DNA of 28,435 nt from CAYNLK01 sp964398055 (lineage in GTDB: Bacteria > Chloroflexota > Anaerolineae > 4572-78 > J111): contig CAYNLK010000076.1 of NCBI GenBank assembly GCA_964398055.1, positions 1 to 28,435 of the forward strand, given 5' to 3'. Below, piece after piece: positions 1 to 7,018 of the stretch. Each line of letters opens with the position of its first letter. Within the stretch, counting starts at the first letter, position 1. Under the pieces are notes generated by a model. That model ran no database searches. It was given only the letters and a program-made list of their open reading frames with translations, and was not told the origin of the DNA. Both the position numbers and the translations under genes were made by a program.

Positions 1-1060
1 CGATGACGAAGCCGGCGCCGAGTTTGATGGGGGCGCCGGGAGCGACGGTGACACAGCCCAACGGGTCGTCACAGCCTTCCACCACCTCCCTTTCCATTGC
101 GGCCGCTGGTTCTTCCTCTTCGGAGATGACGGTCAGGTCAGCCCCGTCGAACCACTTCTTGGAGAAAGCGCTCAAGGTGCCATCGGCGTGCATACCCTCG
201 ATGATCTCCGAGACTTTGTCGCGCAGCGGCGCGCTGTCGAGCGGGCTGTTCTTGTCGAAAGCCGCGGCCAGGTTTTCAACGTAGACTGGCTCATCCACCT
301 TGACCACGTTGATGCCGTTGGCGATAGCTTGATCGATGACTGTGCCGGAGGTCAGGAAGACGTCGAACTCTCGCCGGCCGGCTTGAATGGCCTGGGCGCA
401 CTCAGCATCGGTCGACAGCGGCACTACGGTCACGCCCGCCGGCGGCGGCACCCGGATAAACTCCTCGGGAATGCCGACATCCTCGCCATTGAGGTAGGTT
501 TCGTAAGTGGTGGCTGTGCCCACACAAACGGCTTTGCCGGCGATGTCGTCAACGGACTCGATGCCGGAACCCTGGCGGGCGGCAAATTGAGCGGGGGTAA
601 AATAGTAGCCGGTGGAGAAGTGCAGCACTTCGGCCCGCGGTTTGGTAATGGTCATCGAGCCGACGGACATATCCCACTGGCCGCCCCAATTACCGGCGGT
701 GATCGCATCCCATTCCGGCGTTACGAATTCGACCTCAACACCGAGACGCTTGGCAATTTCGGTGGCCACCTCGATATCGAAACCTTCAAAGGTGCCATCG
801 GGTTTTAGTAGTGATTGCGGGGCGTAGTTGGGATCGGTGGAGACCCGGATCACGCCCTCGGCCAGAACTTTGTCGAGCAAGTTTTGAGGTCCGGCCGGCG
901 CGGCCGGTTCGGCCGGCACGGCTTCCTCGGCCGGAGCTTCTGGTTGAGCCGGGGCCGGTGCTTGTGGGGCCGGCGTGGCTGCTCCGCCACAGGCCGCCAG
1001 CAAAGCCAGGACCACCAAACTGGTGACGAGTAAGAGCAGGTATCTCTTATTTAACATCAT
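1..1060 (-). CDS. Solute-binding lipoprotein: family-3 domain fused to the start of a branched-chain-type binding domain (partial, runs off left edge)
   Basis: The frame is open from ATG 1060 to the window edge (353 codons, no stop). The N-terminus has a lipoprotein signal (LLAAC, Cys about residue 24) and a Pro/Ala linker. Residues ~60-310 look like a family-3 extracellular solute-binding domain (SBP_bac_3; polar amino acids): the stretches VIRVSTDPNYAP, FEGFDIEVATEIAKRLGV and WDMSVGSMTIT are typical. After the domain ends (SKKWFDGADLTVI), an acidic linker leads into CDDPLGCVTVAPGAPIKLG, which resembles the start of Peripla_BP_6 (Leu/Ile/Val-type) receptors in Chloroflexota. A GGAGG ribosome site lies 6 nt before ATG 1060 and 9 nt before ATG 1057. 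It probably captures amino acids at the outer face of the membrane. The second domain is inferred from about 20 residues only. Confidence 0.8.
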   Translation of the reverse strand, partial: MMLNKRYLLLLVTSLVVLALLAACGGAATPAPQAPAPAQPEAPAEEAVPAEPAAPAGPQNLLDKVLAEGVIRVSTDPNYAPQSLLKPDGTFEGFDIEVATEIAKRLGVEVEFVTPEWDAITAGNWGGQWDMSVGSMTITKPRAEVLHFSTGYYFTPAQFAARQGSGIESVDDIAGKAVCVGTATTYETYLNGEDVGIPEEFIRVPPPAGVTVVPLSTDAECAQAIQAGRREFDVFLTSGTVIDQAIANGINVVKVDEPVYVENLAAAFDKNSPLDSAPLRDKVSEIIEGMHADGTLSAFSKKWFDGADLTVISEEEEPAAAMEREVVEGCDDPLGCVTVAPGAPIKLGAGFVI

Positions 1061-1179
1061 AAATCTCCTCCAGTTGCTATGATTGTGAATAATCTGATCG
1101 AAACTTTAGCCTATCCTCTTACCATTGACTCGATTTCGACTCAAGCAATTCGATATGCTGCCTCCTTTCTATTGGGTAA

Positions 1180-2046
1180 TTATCCTCGCAAGATGGGCCG
1201 GGTTAAACAGGTCGCCCCACCTTCGGCTTTCAATGAAATTTCATGCCCCTGGTAGGTAACGACCCGGCAACCGGCTTGCTCCAATCTTGCCTGGGTAATG
1301 GGATTGCCGGCCAGCATCAGGCAATGGCCGGGAGCCAGGGCCAGGACATTGGTCCCCATCGTGGCAAATTCCTCAGCCGGAACTTCAATAAATCTGAAGC
1401 CACGCTGCTGCAGATCTTGCCAGAAAGTTACCGGCAATAGCGGCAAATAGACCACGGCCAGGTTGTGATCAACCAGGCTGATGAGCGACATTAGATGAAG
1501 GCAAGCTTCCGGGCCGTGGTAATAGGGCAACTGAACGGGGATAGTCTTGACGCCCAGTACTTGTAAGGCTGCGGTCAACTGGGCCAAGCCGGCGGCGTTG
1601 GTGCGGAAACCCTGGCCTACCGCCAGGGTCGTTTCATCGAGCCAGAGCAGGTCGCCGCCCTCGGCCCGGGCCTCGCCGTGGAGGGTATAGTAAATAGGAA
1701 TATCCAGCCCGGCCAGGCGCCGCGCCAGGACGCTTTCCTCGCCCCGGCGCAGCGATTTGCCCATACTGAGAATAATCGCGCCCCGATTGGTAATGATGGC
1801 CGGGTCGTGGACAAAGATGGCGTCGGCGTGAGCGGGTTGCGGCTCAGGATGATAGATGACTTCGGCGCCGGCCTGGCGCAGCAGGTCAACCAGGGCATCG
1901 TGCTCCTGTTGGGCCAGCTCCAGATTAGGTTGAGCGGGGTAATGCCACTTGGCCGGCTCATCGACAGCAAACGCCAAATCTGGCCGTTTGACCAGGACTC
2001 GACGGAGGGGCTTGATCATGCTGTGACAGCCGTACCCATTCTCCAT
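1180..2046 (-). CDS. Amidinotransferase-fold hydrolase, dimethylargininase/arginine deiminase type
   Basis: A 288-residue soluble protein of the guanidino-group-modifying superfamily (arginine deiminase, dimethylarginine dimethylaminohydrolase, amidinotransferases). Visible landmarks in family order are VHDPA (Asp81), EGGDLLWLD (129-137), HLMSLISLVD with a likely catalytic His184, and the C-terminal EGGATC with the likely nucleophile Cys280. The length fits the dimethylargininase/'N-dimethylarginine hydrolase' group. The substrate (arginine, methylarginine or another guanidino compound) cannot be told from sequence. ATG 2046 is chosen over an in-frame TTG at 2058; neither has a strong ribosome site (GGA 7 nt upstream of the ATG). 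It lies between two amino-acid-binding lipoprotein genes on the same strand, so a link to uptake of a guanidino amino acid is plausible but unproven. A promoter lies about 160 nt upstream. Confidence 0.85.
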   Translation of the reverse strand: MENGYGCHSMIKPLRRVLVKRPDLAFAVDEPAKWHYPAQPNLELAQQEHDALVDLLRQAGAEVIYHPEPQPAHADAIFVHDPAIITNRGAIILSMGKSLRRGEESVLARRLAGLDIPIYYTLHGEARAEGGDLLWLDETTLAVGQGFRTNAAGLAQLTAALQVLGVKTIPVQLPYYHGPEACLHLMSLISLVDHNLAVVYLPLLPVTFWQDLQQRGFRFIEVPAEEFATMGTNVLALAPGHCLMLAGNPITQARLEQAGCRVVTYQGHEISLKAEGGATCLTRPILRG

Positions 2047-2208
2047 GGCAAATTCCAATCAAGAATATTTGTTCGGAATTGTTGAGGCCCAATTTTCAGG
2101 GAGGGTTTGAATTCTGGCTGATATGGGCAAGCAGGTCGAGGCAGTATCGGGATTTTCTGTGGCGTTCCCGGCAACTCCAGCCAAAATCTGAACTGGTCAA
2201 CGCCAGAG
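2047..2208 (-). promoter_or_regulatory. Long structured 5' leader of the amidinotransferase-fold gene
   Basis: The predicted promoter at 2217-2245 leaves about 160 untranslated nt before ATG 2046. On the minus strand TGGCGTT can pair perfectly with AACGCCA downstream, enclosing TTTTGGCTGG, which can alternatively pair with TCAGCCAGAA further on. No terminator-like U-run is seen and I recognise no known riboswitch. Function is inferred only from length and pairing potential. Confidence 0.3.
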
Positions 2209-2216
2209 AGGGTTTG

Positions 2217-2245
2217 AGTATAACATAATCCTGACAACCCGTCAA
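2217..2245 (-). promoter_or_regulatory. Sigma-70-type promoter for the amidinotransferase-fold gene
   Basis: On the minus strand the -35 box TTGACG (2245-2240) is followed by 17 nt and the -10 box TATACT (2222-2217). Both boxes are near consensus. Transcription would begin near 2208. Confidence 0.65.
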
Positions 2246-2281
2246 AAGTGGAACGAATACCACCACCCCGGGGCGGGCGGA

Positions 2282-3307
2282 TTAGTCGCTCTTGTTCTGG
2301 TCGTGATCGGTTGAGGCAGGAGGTCTGTCTTGGCTGAGGTCCTGACCGTACCATTTCAGGTAGATTTCAGCCAGGGCGCCCTGTCGATCCAGCCGATCCA
2401 GCACCTGGTTCATTGCCTGGATCAAGCGATCAACCTTCAGACCGGCTTGAGGTACGGTCGCCACAGCCAGCGGCTGGACAGCCAGACGCTCTGAATCAGC
2501 CGTTAGCCTGACCGGCAGCTCACTTTTGATCGCCTCTTGAAAAATGGGCGCCGGGCCAAAGATGGCGGCAAAAGGGGGGGACTCTTCACCTTCCAGTTGG
2601 GCCAGTTGGTGAATTGCTTTGGATAAATTGCTCACGGCCACTGGCTGTAGAGCGACGGGAAGTTCGCTGAGCAATGGCTGTTGATTAACGGTCAACGTTG
2701 AGCCTTCCGTCAGAAGTCGCTGGTACGGGCTGTGTTCCAACACACCGACTTTACTGCCGGCCAGATCTGGCAGACCTGCAACATTACTCGCAGTGGCGGG
2801 TACCAGCAGGGCCAGCGGGATGTAGCCATATGGTCTGGAATAGAACAGCGTCGTCCGGGCTGAGGCTGGCGGCTGGTCAAAGGGCGCCAGTGAAGCCAGA
2901 GCGATGTCCCACTGCCCGCGCCAATCACCACTGGCGATGACCGGGGGGTAGGCTTCGACCAGTTCCAGTTCCAGCCCCAGCCCCTCGGCAAGTTGATGCG
3001 CCAGATCGACTTCAAAGCCATTTAAGGCTCCACCGGTTTCGGCGTTCGAGAAGCCCCGGAACGCCGGTGGAGAATAGGTGGCGTCGGGCCAGACCCGAAT
3101 TCCAACCCGAATGACACCGATTTCTAACAGGTGATCGATTAAATCGGTGCCGTCACCCGGTTGGATAGGGGGGAATAGCAGGGGGGTTGGCTGGGGGAGT
3201 GGCTGGCTGGTAGGTTCAGAGGTTGGCGTGGGTTGGCACTGGGCCGCGGTCAGATAAACTATGATGACGATGGCGATTAAGTTTAGGCTGAACCCGGATT
3301 TTACCAT
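2282..3307 (-). CDS. Family-3 extracellular solute-binding lipoprotein (amino-acid type)
   Basis: A 341-residue secreted protein: hydrophobic signal with a probable lipidated Cys (LTAAQC), a Pro/Thr linker, then an SBP_bac_3 domain from about residue 55 to the end (VIRVGIRVWPDATYSPPAFRG, NGFEVDLAHQLAEGLGLELEL, WDIALASLAPF, AEIYLKWYG at the C-terminus). By family it binds a polar amino acid or similar small ligand at the outer membrane face. Gln before the lipobox Cys is atypical. No Shine-Dalgarno is visible before ATG 3307, which lies only 13 nt after the upstream gene's terminator, so translation may be weak or leaderless. No permease or ATPase lies nearby; it may share a transporter or act as a sensor. 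Confidence 0.85.
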   Translation of the reverse strand: MVKSGFSLNLIAIVIIVYLTAAQCQPTPTSEPTSQPLPQPTPLLFPPIQPGDGTDLIDHLLEIGVIRVGIRVWPDATYSPPAFRGFSNAETGGALNGFEVDLAHQLAEGLGLELELVEAYPPVIASGDWRGQWDIALASLAPFDQPPASARTTLFYSRPYGYIPLALLVPATASNVAGLPDLAGSKVGVLEHSPYQRLLTEGSTLTVNQQPLLSELPVALQPVAVSNLSKAIHQLAQLEGEESPPFAAIFGPAPIFQEAIKSELPVRLTADSERLAVQPLAVATVPQAGLKVDRLIQAMNQVLDRLDRQGALAEIYLKWYGQDLSQDRPPASTDHDQNKSD

Positions 3308-3320
3308 TATCTATATTGAT

Positions 3321-3355
3321 AAAAAACGTCCGGTCAAAAACGAACCGGACGTTTT
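3321..3355 (-). terminator. Intrinsic terminator of the SUMF1-like lipoprotein gene
   Basis: A perfect 12-bp stem (3323-3334 with 3344-3355, core CGTCCGGT/ACCGGACG) with a 9-nt loop is followed on the minus strand by six T residues (3326-3321). It sits between the stop at 3416 and the next start at 3307. The plus strand also ends in a T run, so it could act both ways. Confidence 0.85.
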
Positions 3356-3415
3356 ATCATTTGGTCAAGATGGCTTTGTTGTCAGACTACCAGTCAATTT
3401 ACCCTGACCTGACGC

Positions 3416-4399
3416 TTACTGAGCATCGCGAGCGCAGCGGAAGCCGATGTCGTCGTTGGCGCTGGTGTCGGGCGGGCCGGCGTTGCGGTTGTAGGTAGTT
3501 ACCAACTCACCGTCTTCACCGTCAAACCAACCACCGCCGCGGTTCACCCGGTTGGTTTCGCCAAAGAAGGGGTCTGCATTGGCTGCGGCGCCTTCATAAG
3601 CCAGGAAGTAATCTTCTACCCACTCGCGCACGTTGCCGGCCATATCGTAGACGCCGTAGGGGCTAACGCCTTTCTCAAAACCACCAACCGGGAAGGTGCT
3701 GCGCAGACCGGTTTCATAGAAGTTGCCAAACTGGTCAACCTGATCCGGGCCGGGGAAATCATTGCCCCAGGGATAGACGCGGCCATCTTCGCCGCGAGCG
3801 GCTTTCTCCCACTCGGCTTCGCTGGGCAGCCGCTTACCGGCCCATTCGCAGTAGGCTTTGGCGTCATTCCAGGTTACATACACCACCGGATGATTGCCGC
3901 CTTTGGACTCGGCGGCATCACGCCAATTTTTGCTGCTATTTTCCTCGGCGTAGGTGACATAGCCGGTTTCTTCGGTAAAGCGAGCGAATTCGTCGTTGGT
4001 AACTTCAAAGCGGTCGATCTCGTAAGCGGGCAGATCAACTTCATGCGCCGGGCCATTCTTGGGTTTGCTGCCATTCTGCCCCATAGTAAAGGAACCGGCA
4101 GGAATTGAGACCATATCTTCGGGGATGGGGGCTGCCGCTTCGGCTGGCGCTTCCTCTTCGGCTTCAGCCGTGGGGGCGGCTTCTTGGGCTGATTGTAACG
4201 GGGCCGGGGTGGGTCTGGGTGTTGGGGTAGGCGGCGCCGGCTTGGGAGTAGGGGTAGCCAACACAACCGGTGTTGGACTTGCCGCGGCTTTTGGAGCTTC
4301 GCCGGCCGTCTCACCACTAGGGGCGCCTTGTCGGGACGAACCACACGCGGCCAGGAAGATAGCCAAGAGCAAGATTACCACAAATAGTAGTTTTTTCAT
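3416..4399 (-). CDS. SUMF1/formylglycine-generating-enzyme-like lipoprotein, probably non-catalytic
   Basis: A 327-residue lipoprotein: signal ending LAACGSS, a long Pro/Thr/Ala-rich linker to about residue 90, then a full FGE-sulfatase (SUMF1) domain. Domain landmarks are MVSIPAGSFTMG, YEIDRFEVTNDEFARF, PVVYVTWNDAKAYCEWAGKR, LPSEAEWEKAARG, YPWGNDF, YGVYDMAGNVREWVEDY, NRGGGWFD and DIGFRCARD. In true formylglycine-generating enzymes a copper-binding Cys pair follows the RGGS motif; here that segment (RGGGWFDGEDGELVTTYNRNA) has none. A sulfatase-activating activity is therefore unlikely; a surface binding or scaffold role is an inference. GAGGAG lies 8 nt before the ATG, a near-consensus promoter lies upstream and a strong terminator downstream, so it is probably monocistronic. 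Confidence 0.9.
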   Translation of the reverse strand: MKKLLFVVILLLAIFLAACGSSRQGAPSGETAGEAPKAAASPTPVVLATPTPKPAPPTPTPRPTPAPLQSAQEAAPTAEAEEEAPAEAAAPIPEDMVSIPAGSFTMGQNGSKPKNGPAHEVDLPAYEIDRFEVTNDEFARFTEETGYVTYAEENSSKNWRDAAESKGGNHPVVYVTWNDAKAYCEWAGKRLPSEAEWEKAARGEDGRVYPWGNDFPGPDQVDQFGNFYETGLRSTFPVGGFEKGVSPYGVYDMAGNVREWVEDYFLAYEGAAANADPFFGETNRVNRGGGWFDGEDGELVTTYNRNAGPPDTSANDDIGFRCARDAQ

Positions 4400-4445
4400 T
4401 CTGTCTTCTCCTCAGGCTAGATTTTGGTTTAGGAATCTCTATCGG

Positions 4446-4474
4446 AGTATAGCAAACCTCTAAGGTGATGTCAA
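4446..4474 (-). promoter_or_regulatory. Sigma-70-type promoter for the SUMF1-like lipoprotein
   Basis: On the minus strand TTGACA (4474-4469), 17 nt, TATACT (4451-4446). The -35 box is consensus. It starts just after the stop codon of the upstream binding-protein gene, giving a leader of about 40 nt. Confidence 0.75.
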
Positions 4475-4481
4475 AATGATT

Positions 4482-5699
4482 TTACAGTGTTTTCTGTTGC
4501 CAGGGCTGAAGGCTCTCTATCACCTGAACCTGCCCCTCCTTGACTTGCAGGATAGGGATTCGCTGGCGGGGATTGTGTTCATGGTCAAAACTGATTGCAC
4601 CGGTCACCCCGTCAAAAGTACCCTGTTCCAGAGTTGCGGCGATGACCGGGGGATTCAAGGTACCGGCTTGCTGGATGGCGGTTAGCAGCAGTAGCGTCGC
4701 CTCGTAACCCAAAACAGCCAGGGTATCCGGCTTGATGGCGTAGTTGGCCTGGTAGGCATCGGTCCACTGTTGTAACGCCGGATTTGCGTTGGTTGGCCCG
4801 ACCTGGCCAGTAAAAAAACTGCCATTGGTCGCCGCCAAATCCAGTTCCGGGGACTCCCAGCTATCATTGCCCAGCAAAACCGGCTTGGCCGACTCGGCTG
4901 CGGTGTAAAGCTCGTTCAATTGAACGGCTACCCGATTGACGATATCCGTCGAGGCCGGCAGGTAGATCACCTGTGGCGCCGCCTGATGAATTGCCAGCAG
5001 CGGCTCGCTGAAGTCAGTGTCGCCGGCCGAGTAGCCGGCTCGATAGACCACCTTGCCCCCCTGCTGCTGGAATTGATGGGCAAAGGCTTCGACCAGGGCC
5101 CGGGAATAAGGATCATGGGTATCCAGAAAAACTGCGGCATTTTGAACCTGGAGCGAATCACGGGCAAAGCGAGCCGCAGCCTGGCCAAGTACCGGATAGG
5201 CGTGGCTGGCTCTGAAGACGGTTGGTCGGGTTTGTCCCTGGGGATCAACGGTCACTAGCGGATGGGTGGCGGTGGGTGAAATCATAAGAATTTCGGCCGC
5301 CTCGGCTTCGATGGCGGCGGCAATGGCGGCCTCGCTACACAGCGGCCCGATGATAAATTGAAGGCCGTCATCAATCGCTTGGCGGGTAGCCTGGCGAGCG
5401 GTCTCGAAATCACAGCCACTGTCGTAGCTGATCCACTCCAGGTGGCGCCCCAGGACGCCCCCCTGTTCGTTCCATTCGTCTATGGCCATCAGGCTGCCAT
5501 TGCGCAGCAACCGGCCAAAGGTGGCTAATTCGCCGCTGGTGGGGGTTAGCAGAGCGATGCGGATTGCCGGACCGGTCGGCGTGGACGGGAGAAGTGGCGT
5601 GGGGGGGGTGTGGCACTGAACCGCGCTCAGGAGCAGAGCTAAACATAGAGGTAGCCAGAGGGAGGCGCGGCTCAGATAAGTTGGCCTGGGTAGGAACAT
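4482..5699 (-). CDS. Branched-chain-amino-acid-type solute-binding lipoprotein (Peripla_BP_6)
   Basis: A 405-residue secreted protein with a hydrophobic signal and candidate lipidated Cys (LLLSAVQC), a short Pro/Thr linker and a periplasmic-binding-protein type I fold over about residues 45-390. Family hallmarks include IRIALLTPTSGELATFG, GSLMAIDEWNEQGGVLGR, FIIGPLCSEAAIAAA, ILMISPTATHP and PDTLAVLGYEATLLLLTAIQQAG. Such proteins feed Liv-type ABC importers or act as extracellular sensors; the ligand (amino acid, amide, urea) is not predictable. Like the family-3 lipoprotein at 2282-3307 it has Gln just before the lipobox Cys. No Liv permease or ATPase gene is adjacent. ATG 5699 is supported by a promoter about 30 nt upstream; only a weak GGA ribosome site is seen. 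Confidence 0.88.
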   Translation of the reverse strand: MFLPRPTYLSRASLWLPLCLALLLSAVQCHTPPTPLLPSTPTGPAIRIALLTPTSGELATFGRLLRNGSLMAIDEWNEQGGVLGRHLEWISYDSGCDFETARQATRQAIDDGLQFIIGPLCSEAAIAAAIEAEAAEILMISPTATHPLVTVDPQGQTRPTVFRASHAYPVLGQAAARFARDSLQVQNAAVFLDTHDPYSRALVEAFAHQFQQQGGKVVYRAGYSAGDTDFSEPLLAIHQAAPQVIYLPASTDIVNRVAVQLNELYTAAESAKPVLLGNDSWESPELDLAATNGSFFTGQVGPTNANPALQQWTDAYQANYAIKPDTLAVLGYEATLLLLTAIQQAGTLNPPVIAATLEQGTFDGVTGAISFDHEHNPRQRIPILQVKEGQVQVIESLQPWQQKTL

Positions 5700-5730
5700 A
5701 GATCGGATCCAATTATTGTGAATGACGTTG

Positions 5731-5758
5731 ATTATAGTAGCTCTCCCTTGAGAGTCAA
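5731..5758 (-). promoter_or_regulatory. Promoter for the branched-chain-type binding lipoprotein
   Basis: On the minus strand TTGACT (5758-5753), 16 nt, perfect TATAAT (5736-5731). Start point expected near 5724, about 25 nt before ATG 5699. It is back to back with the + strand promoter at 5802-5830. Confidence 0.7.
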
Positions 5759-5801
5759 TTGCCGTTTTTGGACCAGTCTCCCTTTAGCCTACCGCTCTTG
5801 C

Positions 5802-5830
5802 TTGCCAACAAACCGGGCCAAAGGTATAAT
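5802..5830 (+). promoter_or_regulatory. Promoter for the small Lys-rich membrane protein
   Basis: TTGCCA (5802-5807), 17 nt, perfect TATAAT (5825-5830). The start point near 5837 rules out the upstream in-frame extension of the coding region and supports GTG 5871. Confidence 0.75.
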
Positions 5831-5870
5831 CGGTCATTGTGAAATTAATCTAAAGGATGGAGAAGTTGTT

Positions 5871-6191
5871 GTGCCTGTCTCAAAAAAGCGCAAGAAAAAA
5901 CAATCGAGTGCTCCCCCGCCGGTCAAGAATAAGGCGGTGGCGACGCCCAAAAAGAAAAAGCTGTCCAGACAGCAAATTATCATTTATGTGATCAGCGGCT
6001 TGATGATCCTGAGTCTGGCGATTGGCTTGATTGCAACCGGTTCTACCCGGTCAGCTCGATCACAACCTACCCCTGTGCCTCAGGCGACCAATCTGATTCT
6101 GGAGACGCCAAGCCCTGATAACGACCAGGGTAACCAGTCTCAAGGTGGTCCTGCCGGGGACTCAGCCGCGCCAACGACCACGGCTGAGTGA
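5871..6191 (+). CDS. Small Lys-rich single-pass membrane protein, function unknown
   Basis: A 106-residue protein starting at GTG 5871, preceded by AAGGATGGAG and a consensus promoter. The N-terminal ~33 residues are very basic (SKKRKKKQ, PKKKKLSRQQ), then one membrane helix (IIIYVISGLMILSLAIGLIA) and a polar Pro/Asn/Gly/Thr-rich tail of about 50 residues. By the positive-inside rule the Lys-rich end is cytoplasmic and the tail external. I do not recognise a family; small proteins of this layout recur as lineage-specific membrane proteins. The basic end could contact nucleic acid or anionic lipid, but that is speculation. The same frame stays open upstream to 5718, but that part contains the promoter and is not believable as coding. 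A terminator follows at 6272. Confidence 0.7.
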   Translation: MPVSKKRKKKQSSAPPPVKNKAVATPKKKKLSRQQIIIYVISGLMILSLAIGLIATGSTRSARSQPTPVPQATNLILETPSPDNDQGNQSQGGPAGDSAAPTTTAE

Positions 6192-6271
6192 ATTTTAGGC
6201 TGTTAGCATAACGCGGTACCTGCGTAGCTTCAATGGGGAAGATTTGAATGGATTAGCTTGCTTTTGAACGG

Positions 6272-6315
6272 ATCCGTCCGTATGCTGCAGGGCTTATGGA
6301 CGGATTTTCTTTTTT
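6272..6315 (+). terminator. Intrinsic terminator between the small membrane protein and adk
   Basis: Stem ATCCGTCC (6272-6279) with GGACGGAT (6298-6305), 18-nt loop, then TTTCTTTTTT. Only about 31 nt separate it from the adk ATG, so adk must use a promoter overlapping the hairpin or depend on read-through. Confidence 0.65.
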
Positions 6316-6346
6316 GTCAAGATCAGCGCGACGAAAGGAGTATTTC

Positions 6347-7006
6347 ATGAACATCGTATTGGTAGGCGGACCGGGTTCCGGCAAAGGGACTCAAGCCGAC
6401 CGCCTCTGCGAACAGCTCAACGTACCTCACATTGCCACCGGTGACCTTTTCAGAGAAAATCTAAAAAAGGAAACGGAATTGGGTAAGCTGGCCAAAGGTT
6501 ATATGGACTGCGGTGAGCTGGTGCCTGATGACGTGACCGTAGCCATGGTCCGCGAGCGCTTCTCCCGGCCTGATGCCCAGGCCGGCTTTGTGTTGGATGG
6601 ATTTCCTCGTACCCTGGCCCAGGCCGAGGCTCTGACCAACCTGCTGACCAAGATGGGGCGGCAGCTTGATGGCGTCATCTATATCAAAGTGTCGGATGAG
6701 GAGATTGTCAGGCGGCTGTCCGGGCGAATCATCTGCAAAGAGTGCCAGACACCGTTCCACAAAATCTTTAATCCCTTCCAGCGTTGCCCTTACAATAAAT
6801 GTGAGGGTGAATACTTGTACCAGCGCGATGACGACAAACCGGAGACTGTCCGGGCCCGCCTTGAAACGTATCATACCCAAACCGCCCCGCTCATCGACTA
6901 TTATGACCAGGCCGGTTTGCTCATCGAGATCGAAGGCGAAGGGGAGGTGTCAGAGATTACCAAACGGACATTGGCCGCGGTCCAGCGGCTAGACCAGAAG
7001 AAATAA
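6347..7006 (+). CDS. adk: Adenylate kinase
   Basis: A 219-residue cytoplasmic enzyme that interconverts ATP+AMP and 2 ADP. The P-loop GGPGSGKGT is at residues 7-15, the AMP-binding region TGDLFREN at 31-38 and LDGFPRT at 83-89, and the LID at about 126-164. The LID is the long, zinc-type form, with cysteines 130, 133, 147 and 152 (CKEC ... CPYNKC). The second pair is spaced C-x4-C rather than the usual C-x2-C/D. AAAGGAG lies 7 nt before ATG 6347, preferred over an in-frame ATG at 6296 inside the terminator hairpin. It stands alone here rather than in the ribosomal-protein operon where adk often lies. The convergent small membrane gene ends 12 nt downstream. Confidence 0.97.
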   Translation: MNIVLVGGPGSGKGTQADRLCEQLNVPHIATGDLFRENLKKETELGKLAKGYMDCGELVPDDVTVAMVRERFSRPDAQAGFVLDGFPRTLAQAEALTNLLTKMGRQLDGVIYIKVSDEEIVRRLSGRIICKECQTPFHKIFNPFQRCPYNKCEGEYLYQRDDDKPETVRARLETYHTQTAPLIDYYDQAGLLIEIEGEGEVSEITKRTLAAVQRLDQKK

Positions 7007-7018
7007 AGCTCCGCTCAA

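Noticed and set aside
188..808. 206-codon plus-strand ORF near the left edge
   Set aside because: It lies antisense to the binding-protein fusion, has no domain-like pattern or ribosome site, and reads as a GC-rich shadow.
5718..5870. N-terminal extension of the small Lys-rich membrane protein
   Set aside because: The segment contains a perfect TTGCCA-N17-TATAAT promoter; transcription would start after these codons.
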